A stretch of 64,000 nucleotides of DNA from Isoetes taiwanensis (Eukaryota > Streptophyta > Lycopodiopsida > Isoetales > Isoetaceae): positions 1 through 64,000 of the forward strand of contig JAJEKV010000683.1 in assembly GCA_021234155.1 (NCBI GenBank). The letters are read 5' to 3'. The notes under the pieces were generated by a model. That model had not been told where the DNA came from. It worked only from the letters and a program-made list of their open reading frames with translations, and made no database searches. This document shows, piece after piece, positions 45,501 through 57,429 of the stretch; the stretch's first letter is position 1, and every line of letters begins with the position of its first letter. Both the position numbers and the translations under genes were made by a program.

Positions 45501-46830
45501 CCTTGCAAAGATTTGCAACATGTAGTAACCAATCAGTTTATTAGGCCTATGCCATTTTCTTGCACATTGTCAAGTTTTTGTTACAACATGCTATTGTTTC
45601 AAAAGACACAAAAACTACTCGTATAATAATCAGCTTCAATAAATACTCTAGTGCGTATGGATATTCACTATATAAAGTGATTCTGAACATTATTCAAGAA
45701 GTTGGAAAAGCCTACAAAGATTGTAGTGCCTCAATGGAAAACGATCTAAAATCTACTTTGAAAAGAATAATGTAGCTACAAAGAATGCCAAAACTTTAGA
45801 AAGTATTAAACTACACTTGCAATCAAAACAGAAAATATGTCAATTACTGAGTCCTCTTGCTCCCATTCCTTTTATGAACCATGTAGCATTTGAGCTGGTA
45901 AAATTGTTACACTACAAATGCCTTCAATCAGGTGTGATATACTACAGCTAACTTGAAATGCATCAAAGCATGACTGGAGAAAAGGAATCAGTATCATGGT
46001 TTGATAGAATAAGGTTCTCATGACCAAAATCACATGGCATACAACAATTGTTTATAAATCACATGGCCAGAGCATGCATTGAGATGTGTTAAAATATAAA
46101 TTGGAAAGGGGAAGCACTACTATGGCTTTACATAACTAACCTATCATGAGAAACACCTATTGGTATGCCAGTTTTTGCCTGTTCAAATGGGCAGATCATG
46201 TTGAAACGTATCAAAGTATAACTTAAAAAATGAAGCATGGCACCAAGGAAATAAGATTTTATGCACAAAATAATTTATCTAGTGTACATGCTACAGCACA
46301 TGCTTTCAAAGGCGTCTTCTTACCTTTTCTTCAGCAGCGCGCCTTCCCCTGCTTGGCATAGGCCGCCTAGGATTGAAGAGATTTTGTTGCAAAAAGCAAG
46401 ACACTTTGCACCAATGGTAAAAGGACGTTTTTCCACCAATTCAGCTGTAGGATTGGATCAAGTACCTATAACACATCTGATGGAGATCCCTTTAAATCAG
46501 TAAAGGAGGAGAATACACAAATCATGCAAGCTTTGACTGTGACACATATGGTCATAACTTGAAATAGTCAGAGCGTTTTGGCAGACTCTAGCTAACTTTG
46601 GGTTTGCAAGAATACATACTGTTTATGATACTTGCCCATGAAGGAAAACCTGTTTGCACAAAATGGCACCCATGGAAGTATTACATGTCCTCATCATAGA
46701 GTCATAGAGTTCCTCATATTTTCATTCTGATCCAGGAAGGGAGCAAAGGGAAGAATGGCTTGTGCTTTCAACCACTTGGACAGGCAGCTCAAACTGTGTC
46801 TCTTACCCTGCACATGCAATGGAAGAAGAA
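42564..46830 (-). mobile_element. Helitron-5, variant hairpin, 5' end not found
   Basis: On the minus strand the hairpin is GCCCGGCATCGCCGGGC (42577-42593 on the complement), followed by ACGCGTTT and CTAG ending at 42564, which abuts the TC of Helitron-4. Both hairpin arms differ from the common GCCCAGC/GCTGGGC at the same paired position (C:G in place of A:T). No matching 5' end appears before Helitron-6 at 46831, so Helitron-5 is truncated or continues beyond 53361 with the next pair nested in it. The boundary given is provisional. Inside, minus-strand 45000-44891 has a kinase-like phrase (NTYALKVMHMKSLAQKE) and plus-strand 46330-46500 an unrecognised open stretch; neither is secure. Confidence 0.6.
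42594..42815. repeat. about 112-bp tandem duplication next to the Helitron-5 hairpin
   Basis: Copies at about 42594 and 42706 share ATTAGTTRTGGACGYGTGGA, TTTATAGGTGGAATAAGAAT and GTTGTAGAYGTAATGGAGTA. They differ by a handful of substitutions, mostly transitions. Confidence 0.85.
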
Positions 46831-49800
46831 TCTTATATTATAATGTTATTGTGTAAGTGTTGGACCCAGCCCTAATTTTAACGGCCCAGATTTGACCAAA
46901 ACAATGGCGATGATGATGCCACGTCACAATTTTTTGAGTTTTTTTTAGGGTTCGCGAGGGCGCCTATGGCGCCTGCTGCATTCCTCCAGTGGTATCCACA
47001 TGATGCACGCCACAGGAGGATTGGTTTGCTTCCTCTCCAATTCACTCCAATTCATTCCAATCCGGGATTCGAGTTAGGATTCGATCTGGAGCAGTTTGTT
47101 TTGGAGCGGTTCTTCTGTGCTTATTTCGACTTCGTTCAATTATTGAACAGGAGGCAAACGAGATGTCTAGAATCAATTTAGCAAATGTTGATGCCGAGAT
47201 TTGCCCTCAGAAGACTTCAACGATCTTAAACTACTTAATCTTTGCTTTTGCTATGCCAGCCAACTCCTCAATTTGTTTTATCTCTTTTTCCAGATAACAC
47301 TGCATAACAGTAGTCGAAGGTAAGCAATGAATTCAGTTAAGCTGCTGGAGGGCAAAAGGTAATTTATTTTTTGGGTGAAGCCATCAGACATGGTATTGTT
47401 GCTTCGATCATAGCTATGGGAAGAGGAGAATTTTGAACATCTATTTTTTGATCTATTTGATGAAATGAGCATTCTTGATGCTTAGCTGCAACTTTTACCA
47501 GGATTAAGCAATGAGGAATTCTTCCATGGAAGGGCATTGCAGATGCCACGTGTTAAATAGTATTGAATGCTTGCAAAGTGTAGGCCAGGTTCTATAGGAG
47601 CAAGAGGGGGATGATTTTGAGATAAATTGGAAATATTCTCTGGGTTTACTGTAAGTGTGGAATGAAGGAAGAGGGGTACCAGGCTTTCCATGCTTTCCAT
47701 GCAAGATATGCCCAAATAGTGTTTGTGACTAATCTGACAGGAGAGTATGTAAAAGAGGGCAGGTACATGATTTTCCCTGTCTTTGCAGACATTGAGATAT
47801 TATGAATGGAAGATCGGTTGGCAGCTTTTGGGTTATTGGATGGGACATTACGTGAAAAGATCATGCAAGAGATGTGATAACATGGAAGGCTGTAAATATA
47901 TGACGAATCAATCTATGATAACAAGTTTTTCTAATTTTGACAAATATGTTACACGATATTGTTATATGCATCTTCTTATTGTAAGCAAGTGTACTTGACT
48001 ATAAGAGGTATGCAGTAGTAGAGGCAAGTGAGGTTGCATCTCTATCAGAAGGTAGCTATACCAGAAGGTATCGAGTGAGGAGATGATTTGATGTGAAATT
48101 GCTAAGTCGAGTGCTAGAGACTATCCTACATATCATTAGACCGCTTTCAAAGATGAACTCCTATTGTATAGAGATGCATTTTAGAAAATGTTTCTCGGTT
48201 AGGTCAGTAAATCACAAGAGGTAAATGATGGCAACCCCGCTTTTACTAGGTTGACCTCGGAAAGTGAGCCCCCGGGTAAATTCTCAAGCATTTTGTATGG
48301 AGCCGGACCTTTTTGTCTTTGTTGCGAGGCGATTGGAATGGAGTGAAACGTTTTAAACTCATTATGAGATCAATTTGAAATATAAGATTAAAATATCTTG
48401 GGGATACTTTTGGGCTTCTCTAAATCCATGTCGATCACCTCTGTACATGTGGTCTCAAAATTTCAAGCAACTCTTTAACCTCTCAGATCTTCTATAACCC
48501 GATACTCTGGGAAAAGGTCTCGATGGCTCTTACAAAGATGTATATGAGATTTAATAGCTATTTCTTTTTCTATACGTGACGTGGGTAAAACACGGTACCA
48601 TCGATAAGATACTTTAGACTTATTATACCCGCATATAAGTATTACGATATAGTCAATTAAATGCATGCGATTGAGTTGGAGGAGCAAAATGAGAAGTTAT
48701 GGAAGTTGCAACATGAATATAAAGAAGTTGTGCAATGAAGGAAAACTAAAAGAAGCATTGGGTATTTTGCAGCTTGTAGATAGGAATGAAGGTGAAATAT
48801 TTCGGATGCTGCATTCATGTCTTGCGAGGGATGTACCAAGTCAAATATCTTGGCGTAAGGAAAGAAAGTGCATGCCATGCTTATGATTGCCTCCCTAAGA
48901 CCAACCATATTGTTGTCTAATACAATGATTGACATGTATAGCAAATGCGGAAGCCTAATCCATGGATGTGGCTTATTTGACGTAATGCAAGAACGTAATG
49001 TGTACTCATGGACCATGTTGATTGCGGGATATACTCAAACAGTGATGGGGAGAAGAGCCTTAAGCTTTTTAGACATATGCAGCAAGAAGGTGTCAAGCCG
49101 CACAAGGTCACCTTTGTGAATGTTCTATCAGCATGTGCTTCTATACAACTGTGGAACAAGGAAAGAGATTTCATGCTTATGTTTCGAATTTGGGTCATGC
49201 GCTTGATGTCTTTGTTGGCACTTCACTCATAGATCCAGATGCAAATTGTGGGAGCATATTTGATGCTCGGCATGTATTTGATGTGACTCGCCCCCATAAC
49301 GTTTTCAATGGTCAACAATGATATCAAAGTATTCTCGGATTGCGATGCAGTAAGAAGCTCTTAGACTTTTGATCAAATGGTGCTGAGGAACATCAAACCA
49401 AATTTAGTTTCATTTGTTAGCGCCTTTGGTGCATGTGCAAGTTTAGCAGCCCTGTCCTTAGGCAAGAAGCTACACTCAGATATTACAATAGCTGGATACG
49501 ATCTGGATATGGTTGTAGAAAGTGCTATAGTTGGTATGTACGTAAGGTGTGCATGCATGAATCATGCATGCCAAGTGTTTAATATGATGTTGGTTCGAAA
49601 TATCGGCGATCATTCCTTGCATTTTGAGTATTATATAATTATGTAAATCAGCATAAATGTAGTTACCAAAGTGATGTTCATGATGTTCATTACAATCCCG
49701 ACAATTGTGATGACATCAATGTCATTTGACATCTCAAAGATTATTTGTTGGCACAAACAAGTTTATTTTGGAACCATTTGAAGTCCCAAGTAGTATAAAG

Positions 49801-50653
49801 CTATAAAATATACAAGCTTAAATGCATCTTTAACGACCATTGTCCTTAATAAGTTCAACAATCGATAGATAGCATTCTGTCTATAGATAAAATAGCATTT
49901 TTCTTAGAAGCTAAAATGGCATTCACAAATCTATCTACCATGATGGATATTTTCAACTAAGTACCACTAATGTGTATCTTATAATTTCATACACTTTGCA
50001 TTCAAAAGACGTAATTCACTTTGCCCGGAAAGATACTAATCTAATCATTTGCATATGTTTATCATTCCATTCTCTAATTTTTAAAGAACCTTATAGAGTG
50101 GATTTTTGTTTAGACCACCATATGTTTGTTGATTATGCATTTGATGGAATTGCCACTTCTATTGGGAACAAACACTCCTATCCATATAGACACCATATCC
50201 GTACATACACATACCCCTACATATGTTATGTGTTGCCAGGGATATGTTTAAAATCTCCTCCTCCTCTTAAAAAAAAAGAGAGAAAAAAAAAACAAAAAGA
50301 AAAAAACACACACACAAGAGAACATGACAACAAATTATGTTTTTTTATGTTGGAACCATACACACAGAGAGGTTCCGTGGAGGGACATGGCCAAAACTAA
50401 TTAGTCAAAAATTTTGTACGCTCTATAGGGTATCAACTCCATATAAACATACCTATTAATGCATGGATACTCCAGGCACATGTTTACTATTGAGCTTAGA
50501 TATTAAATATTAGAACAATGGTGATTTAAAACATTTTGGATATTATTAGGCTACCTTATGATTTACACGCTTTCAAACTCTCCCCAATAACACAAGGTAG
50601 TGTAATTTTACAAATTCCAACCTATGCCCAGCAACGCTGGGCATCTTAACTAG
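46831..50653 (+). mobile_element. Helitron-6, non-autonomous, 3.8 kb
   Basis: The 5' end is TCTTATATTATAATGTTATT at 46831, preceded by A, with GTTGGACCCAGCCCTAATTT and AACGGCCCAGATTTGACC following. The 3' hairpin GCCCAGCAACGCTGGGC (50626-50642), then ATCTTAA and CTAG, ends at 50653, followed by T, which is also the first base of Helitron-7. It carries a PPR pseudogene in sense. An open stretch at 46966-47181 near the 5' end is not recognised. Confidence 0.87.
48657..49646 (+). pseudogene. captured PLS-type pentatricopeptide repeat (PPR) gene fragment
   Basis: Intronless, in several frames. Recognisable repeat pieces include MRSYGSCNMNIKKLCNEGKL, LSNTMIDMYSKCGSLIHGCG, FDVMQERNVYSWTMLIAGYT and LFRHMQQEGVKPHKVTFVNV. 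Further on are LSACAS, EQGKRFHAYVSNLGHALDVF, VGTSLID and IKPNLVSFVSAFGACASLAA. These follow the P-L-S order of plant organellar RNA-editing PPR proteins. At least four frame changes and several deletions (for example SLIDPDANCGS where MYAKCGS is expected) make it dead. No E or DYW domain is seen; it breaks off about 1 kb before the Helitron end. Confidence 0.85.
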
Positions 50654-52452
50654 TCCTTTATTATAAAGTTTTAGTGTATGTCGTGCATAAAACCCTAAAA
50701 CTTTGGACGGCCCAGATTTCACTTAAAATTTTGGATTTCCTTGCAGACCATCGAACCCTAGCCGCCTTGAGCCACGGGGAAGCATTGCCGAGGACAAAAA
50801 GGAGATCTTGAAGACAACAGTAAAAAGAGCAAGAAGAACTCTGTATCGGTTGCAGGGGCAGATTCGGATATCTTTGATGCCGAATCTCTGGACTCAGGGA
50901 ATGCCGCACTTCCATCAGAAAAATCGTTTCTGAGCATTAAGCAGAGCCGTTCCATGGGCAGGTGATTTCAGCATGTTCTTCAGCAGGCTCATTGGAGCAA
51001 GGATGGTTGGGGCAGCCGAATCCAGCAGGTAACATACAGCGGTTGGATACACAGGAAAAAAGGGACTCTGCAGGCAACGTGGGCATTCCAGAGGTAATGG
51101 ATTCTGCTGCAATCATGGCTTCATTTGGGCCATAGCAATGGGGAATCTGAAATAGGAATTGCTGGAGACTATGCAGTGCACGATGCAAGCTGCTTTAAAA
51201 TTTGATGTGGATTCTCTTATTCAAGATTTGAAACAATCTTTCTTGGAACAAATGAAAATAGAGTTAGAAAGCTTCAAACAACAGATATGGGCTGAATTCT
51301 ATGAGTTTAAAGAGCAGATGTGCTTTAAAACAAATACTCTTAAAGCTGCAATGGAACTGAAGCTTCTAAAAGATGCATAAATTCGTATTGCAGAATTATG
51401 GAGTGCTGGCTCTGCTAACTCTCCCAAATATTTCAAATAGTACGATGCAGGATTTGTAACTGAGAGTAGTTCTAGCTCGAGAATTAAGTTCAGGTTTGTA
51501 TATAAGCATACCTATTTATATTATATAAACCTAAGAAGGGCAGGGATGATTCTTCTGGTGTCATAGGCCATGAGCTTTATTATACAAAGAAGTTTAGGTC
51601 TAAGAAGCAATTGAAAAATCCAAGAAGCATCTCCAAAAAACTGCAGTATATATTTGCATTGAATTTTATTTGAGTCGGGCTTTTTTTAAACTCTTCAGGT
51701 TGCAGACCATAGGTGGAGACTGCACTTGCCTTTCCGACCATAAGTGGAGAAGAAGGGAAAGACACCTTTGTCAATGCTATGGGCCCTTTTAGAGGTATGT
51801 GTGTTTTTGCATACATGGCATTTCTGAATATTAGATTGAAGCATGCAATCACTATGAAATGCAATCACCATTGTAGGATCAGTTCAACCAACGTTCTTCA
51901 GTTCCTTTATATGTTGTTATTAGCTATTTCAACTCCTCCAACATGAGCACAATGGAAATTTATCATAGGAAACTTCCGAGCTAAAAAAGGGGTGGAGTTG
52001 TTTGATTTAACAATGAGTATTATTTTAGGATGTTTATATAGCAAATAATTGGTGAACGATCTGGACGTGAGAGAAGCATTATATACAAGGCCTGTATGCG
52101 AGTGACAGGTACAAGTCTTTCATTCTTAGTCAATAATAAATGTGGCATCAGCTTCTCCATTTGTATTTTTCAGGAACATGAGATTAGATGCTGGTATATT
52201 TGTACAAATCAACTTAAATACCATCATGATGCTGCCTTTGCATCAAATTCGCCATGATAATAGCTACCGCGCTCTGATTACTGCTGCTGCATAATTTCAA
52301 AGCAATGGCGCGCACACATAATTATGGTATCAACAAGCAGGCGTGAATGCAATTGTGTAGAAGAGGATGAAAACAATCTCTTCATATCAACTCATTTTCT
52401 AGCTGTTGCATAAGCTTAAGGCCTTGAGGCATGGATATCAAGCAGGAGCGAT

Positions 52453-52670
52453 TGCTGTTGTTCAGTGTTTTTGGGTTATATTTCTCATCACATGACAGTA
52501 CTTATATGGTGAAACACTTTTGGGAACTGCTTGCCTCACCCAAAATTGCCATGATTATGGTTGTTGTTCAGTGTTTTTGCGTTATATTTCTCATCACATG
52601 ACAATACTTATATTATGGTGAAACACTTTTGGGAACTGCTTGCCTCACCCAAAAATTGCCATGATTTTAT
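52453..52670. repeat. about 105-bp tandem duplication in Helitron-7
   Basis: TTGTTGTTCAGTGTTTTTG through GGAACTGCTTGCCTCACCC and ATTGCCATGATT appears twice (starting at about 52456 and 52560). Differences are few: G/C at one site and a 3-bp insertion. Confidence 0.9.
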
Positions 52671-52979
52671 CTTTAAGGATTTTAGGCTACCTTTAAAGTG
52701 GACTTATATCACATAAATGTTCATCCATAGAAAAACATATAGGAAGACAATGACAAAATGCGCTTCGTGTAATGTTAAATCTATAAGTTGTCAAAGTTAT
52801 AAAATAATTTTTGCTGGTGCTAAGTCCTTTGAATTTCTACTCAAGCTAAAATGAGCACACTTTTTAAACCTCTCTTTTAACAATTTATTAGATACAATTA
52901 ACATCATATATATCAACATTGTTTCTATCTTAAAAAAAGGGGGGCAAGGGACAACAGATATGATGTTGAGGGAGCTCTA

Positions 52980-53110
52980 CGGACCACATCGCAGAGTGAA
53001 TGAAAGTATTATACCAAGGAGCACTACTCATAGGTGCATCACACATCATAGAGTGAATGAAGGTATATATCAAGGAGCACTATGAAGGTATATACCAAGG
53101 AGCACTAATC
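52980..53110. repeat. short direct repeats (ACCAAGGAGCACTA) near the Helitron-7 end
   Basis: TATAYCAAGGAGCACTA occurs at about 53011, 53066 and 53090, and CATAGAGTGAATGAA or CAGAGTGAATGAA at 52992 and 53047. These are partial tandem copies of a 50-60 bp unit. Confidence 0.75.
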
Positions 53111-53361
53111 AAGAATAGGAGGTTAAGTCCAAATGCTATTTAAAAGAGATCCTACGCAGGTAAAGTAGCCCCTTAGTTCCTATAGATCTCTTATAATTTG
53201 CAAATATATATGAACAACATAAATTCGAGGTTCACTCCAAATATTGTCAAGATGCTCTAGCTTTGCAATGTGTATGAACAATATAAACTCAAGCATGGAG
53301 TTCTTGGTATTGTTTACTAGGTTCCCAACATATGCCCAGCAACGCTGGGCACTATTACTAG

Positions 53362-55710
53362 TAATACAATAGATAGTTGAACAATAATAACGTAAAAGAG
53401 TAGAACAGAGGCATATCATGTAAATGAAGATGCATCAGAAGCAAGATACCATTTCCATATCTCTTCCATCATTACGAAATGCCAGATTTATGGGTATAGC
53501 AGGACCAGATTTGGGTTTGCATACATGCAAGCAAGCAAGAAGATGACATGCATAAAAAATGAGGATCTACTGAGACCGAAACCTTATTTGGTCGCCCTGA
53601 ATAAGCCATTTTTTTCTCCAACGGCAGATTCCTGAGAAGAACTGCGAAAAAAGATTGGTCGCCAAGCATAAGCCGGTAAGCCTACCACGACATTAAGAAA
53701 TGCCAGATTCATGGCTATGGCAAGGTAGGAGTTGGGTTTGCATACATCAAGCGGATGGTACACATGACAAACAAATAACAATGAGAATCTATCCGAGACT
53801 GGCTAAACCGATCTTTTTTCCTCTCGATAAGCCGATTTTGCCCTGTCGAAATGTAGATGGCACGAGAGAAAGCAAAGATCAGCAAAGATGGCATATACCT
53901 TATACTTGTCACCAAATATGAAATCGAAGTTACCAAAGTGCCCAACATTTACTCCCGCAGAAATAGAGAAGCTAAGATCGAGAAAATAACATTCCTTTAT
54001 TCTGAAAATTGCATGCCATACGAGGGCATATCTGAAGTAAGAAGTGCAGGACATACATGTCTCTTTCTTAAACGGATGTTGCAGGTTAAGCTAGATGCTT
54101 GGAATGCTAATGATGGCAGCTTGTGGATGGAGCTGTTATACCGATATGGAATTCTCGCCTAAATATGGCTTATGCAAGGTCTGAAGATTCTAAGCAGATA
54201 TGTTGGCTTTCTACAGATATTAATAACTTTGTAAATTTGAATTTAGGGTGTGTAAAATAAAAAAGCAAGAGGTTATACTTGTCGGACATGCAGATTAGAT
54301 CCGATGAATGCAGATACGGTGTTCATACACCTACCGAAATGATACAGCTCCTTAATATGATGAAGGATCTAACTTTAAAACGCATACAGAGCCTTAGAAA
54401 CTCAAACGAAACTCAACCCATGAATGCTTCAAATAAAAAGCATAACTGTTCCTAGGGCCAATTCTTGGCGTGTTCGGATGCAAAACTCTAATCTTCACCG
54501 AAGTTTTTGCCCCCGCAGATGGATTTGCATGTTTTGACAAAGGAAAATAACGTTTAAGGCATGACAATAAATAAAATAGGAGAATCTAACTCACCCGGCC
54601 GTTCCAAGGCACATACTCGATCTTATTAAACCGAACCCTCGCACGGACTTGCCTTCGGAAATCTTGAAGAAAGATTGAAAGAAATAAAAATGCAAGAGAT
54701 GAGCAAATACTGAAGCTTCTGCATGCGTCTCCAAGCTCCAAGAATCGAATGCAAGATCTTATGAGCACAAGCTCTGCTACGCCATGCACGTAGTTCAGGA
54801 GAACGAATGGTCCACAGCTCCAAGTAGACCATGGTTAGCAGGCCTCTGCTGGGCCGGATTGACCAGCATCTAGCAATCCCAGGCCGCTGCCGTCTGCACC
54901 AGGGAAAAGGAAAGTACAGAAGGGAGGGAGAAAATTTGAAATGAGAGAAAAACCCATGCGACCAAAATAGTCCCGCAGGGGCGAGGGGGAACGCCGCATG
55001 CGTCTGCACATGCGGCGTTCCCGCACAGAAACCAACACTCTCCCATTTTAAATAAGAAGATGTAACACCAGAAGTGCAGAATTAGTTGGTGTAGCAATGA
55101 AACATCAATGGCATGATCCTTCATTGCAAATGTTGGCAAGGTGGGAACGGAGGCACGCATCACCAAGCAACCACCTTACTTCATTAAAATGTACGGACAT
55201 TGAAGTATGACATTTGTTGACTCGGCCAAATTACGTGACATTGCCAACTCTGTTAGGTGCAATAACTCCTGTTTTTTGCAAGCCTGATTATGTTTGCTCG
55301 AAAAAAGCCAAGGCCAAGCTTGCCTGTAAAAAGTACGTAGCAGGATTTTCACTGGTTCCAACTGATAAAAACCACCTGACATAGCAAATAAAATTAAAAC
55401 ATAGACCGGGCATAAATCCACTTCTAAAATCTACAAATATATCTGATCCTTGCTTTTTTTCGTAGTGAAACACACTGCGACCTTTGTATTAGAGCAAAAC
55501 GACCTGCTCCAAAACCTCCGGCTTCCTGCTTTTTGCCTCGAACTGCACAATAACTCCTCGTACCTGTTCAAGAAGCAGCTTTAGGGTCGTTAAGCTGGGC
55601 TCCAGACTTTCTTTTGCAATAGCAACAACCGAAATTGCATCCTCAAACCCAGCAATCAAGAAAAACATGCTCTATAAACTTCGAGTGCATCGGATTGAAG
55701 AACTTCACCA
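53362..55710. other. spacer with a diverged duplication, no gene recognised
   Basis: Two related copies, at about 53473-53615 and 53694-53840, share AAATGCCAGATTYATGG, TTGGGTTTGCATACAT and GATAAGCC-like words. A 101-codon plus-strand frame at 53857-54162 and minus-strand frames over 54600-55170 have no recognised domain. A perfect hairpin lies at 54987-55022. Confidence 0.5.
54987..55022. repeat. perfect hairpin with 14-bp GC-rich arms and 8-nt loop
   Basis: The left arm is GGGAACGCCGCATG (54987-55000), the loop is CGTCTGCA, and the right arm is its exact complement (55009-55022). No CTRR motif follows within 15 bp on either strand, so it is not a Helitron end of the type seen elsewhere. Function unknown. 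Confidence 0.9.
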
Positions 55711-57050
55711 CTGTGACGTTCCACATATTTATACGGTGTACGTATAACTATGTCGAGCCAAGGATACGCCATCATGGGGGTATGTAGACTAACCACAAGG
55801 GATTAATTTAGCTATGCTAAATTAATAAGGGTTTAATTAGGGGATAGTTACCTATAAGTAATAATTAAGCTAATTAAGTTAGGCTAATTAATTAATTACA
55901 AAGAGGACACCTGGCCAAACTCGATTGGCCAGTAAGAGACTGCTAATTTGGGACAGCAAATTGGATCCCAACCCTAATTTGGCCCAAATCGAATCCAAGG
56001 AGAGGAGCTGCTGGACGCCCAGGCTGCTTGAAGATGGAGATCCCACATGACAATGGTTCTAGCCAGAATTCAGGTTAGTAGATAGATTAATTTGGTATTT
56101 CTAGGGCCAGCGCCTCTGTCAGGCTTCTCTGCTTGTCTCTGATGATGATTAACCCTTGTTTGATAGTTAGAACTGTTCTCAACTATTGATTATGCTTTGT
56201 GATGGATGGATGGATGTATCTTTGGTAGTAGCTCTGTTAGTTCTTCCAGAAAGCAGGGATTAAGGGGGTAGAGACCTCTGTGACCTGTGCTCATTAGTAT
56301 GCTCCTAGTAGCTCCCGTAGTACCCAGTAGTTGCGGCGCACAAGATCCCACCGAGCTGTGGAATCTATGGCATGATTGAAGCATCTGAAAAGGGGCCGTA
56401 GTGATGAAGTGTGGGGTGGGGTCTCGCCTGAGCATAAAAGGCTACGGGGACTCCTTCAGTGAGCTAGACCTAATAGCCGGTCAGTGAACTAGGCCGGGTA
56501 TGGGTCTGACACTCCCTGGGTACAACAGTGTGATCACCCTGTACTTTGAAGATAAAGTTAGTAGGTCGGGTACGGATGCGGGGGTCGCTGATGCGGCACG
56601 TATTCTCTAGCTCACCCATGGAATCACTGCGACTCTGGGAAGGGACACCTCCCTGACCTGCCTCATCGGACCGGGGAGATGTAACCGGAGTAGTCCCGAA
56701 GGGTGATGCCTTGGGATTGCATCTCCGGAAGGCTACAATGACGCCATAGCTTGATTCAGCTCATCTGCATAGTGTGCACAGGAGGGGCGGATGGAGTGGA
56801 CAACCCTAGCCAGCCAACGCCATGTCAAGATTCTGTCTGCTGATCTCCTGAGACCTAGCCGTCAGTCGATCCTCATTGGAGTCTGAGCCGGGGTAGAACC
56901 ATGGGTTTTGGGATGTTTTCCTTATTAGATGTATCTTCTTTGCTATCATTAGTTGGATGGATGTGCCACCCTTCGTGGTGGTTATTTATGATATGATTAT
57001 GATGTATGCTAACCTTGTATTCACGCTTCCGCGATATCATTATACTCACC
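55711..57050. mobile_element. LTR-like retrotransposon repeat, copy 1
   Basis: Starts TGTGACGTTCCACATATTTA, of the TGTGACG type common at Ty3/gypsy LTR starts. Its right part (about 56440-57045) is the inverse of 58370-58900: both hold CACCCTTCGTGGTGG-type, GGTAGTCCACTCCATCCGCC-type and TTGGGATTGCATCTCCGGA-type phrases in opposite orientation. There is no long open frame. A solo or partial LTR is the likely reading; the exact ends were not proven. Confidence 0.55.
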
Positions 57051-57400
57051 ATGAAGATTGTTTCTTGGAACCTTAAAAGGCGTTCTTAAACGAGGCAGAG
57101 TGCTTGCCGCTATTCGCTCAATGTTGGCAGATGTTATTCTTATTCAAGAACACAGGCTTTCTGATCTTGAAGCAAGCTCTTTAGGCAAATGGATTTGCAA
57201 CAACTATTCCTCCCTTAGCTATGTAGCTAGTGGAACTAAGGGAGGCACCTGTATACCCTGGAGAGGTCTTGCTCAAAAAACTTATTGCACTGCAAGGGAT
57301 GAGCGATGGCAGGTGGTCATCTTTGAAATAAATGAACGTCAATGGGGTATCATCAATGTTTATGCATCAAATAAGCCGACTGAAAGGGCGGTCCCAACTT
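57051..57400 (+). pseudogene. LINE endonuclease (APE-type) N-terminal fragment
   Basis: ATG at 57051 reads MKIVSWNLKR, the usual start of plant L1-type ORF2 endonucleases. After a frame change it continues LAAIRSMLADVILIQEHRLS, then YVASGTKGGTCIPWRG and WQVVIFEINERQWGIINVYA. The QEHR segment corresponds to the Gln-Glu catalytic region (LQET/LQEH in relatives) and INVYA to a conserved strand. It stops being recognisable at about 57400, where foldback sequence begins. The rest of the endonuclease and the reverse transcriptase are absent. Confidence 0.7.
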
Positions 57401-57429
57401 TCCTGGTAGACCTGAGAAGGGTTCAGTAT

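Larger units (their letters stand above)
50654..53361 (+). mobile_element. Helitron-7, non-autonomous, 2.7 kb, joined to Helitron-6
   Basis: It begins TCCTTTATTATAAAGTTTTA directly after the CTAG of Helitron-6, with GGACGGCCCAGATTTCAC nearby as in Helitron-6. The 3' hairpin GCCCAGCAACGCTGGGC (53334-53350), then ACTATTA and CTAG, ends at 53361. Coding-like pieces are small: 50815-50960 (plus; SVAGADSDIFDAESLDSGNA, then a GTGATT donor), 51159-51380 (plus; FDVDSLIQDLKQSFLEQMKI, coiled-coil-like) and 51713-51810 (plus). I do not recognise their parents. Confidence 0.85.

Noticed and set aside
22454-53361. Autonomous Helitron encoding Rep/helicase
   Set aside because: No rolling-circle HUH motif or helicase motif was found in any frame of the seven elements; all look non-autonomous.
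54626-55166. Minus-strand frames over the hairpin region
   Set aside because: Three overlapping frames of similar length with no domain; the hairpin itself distorts the coding signal.
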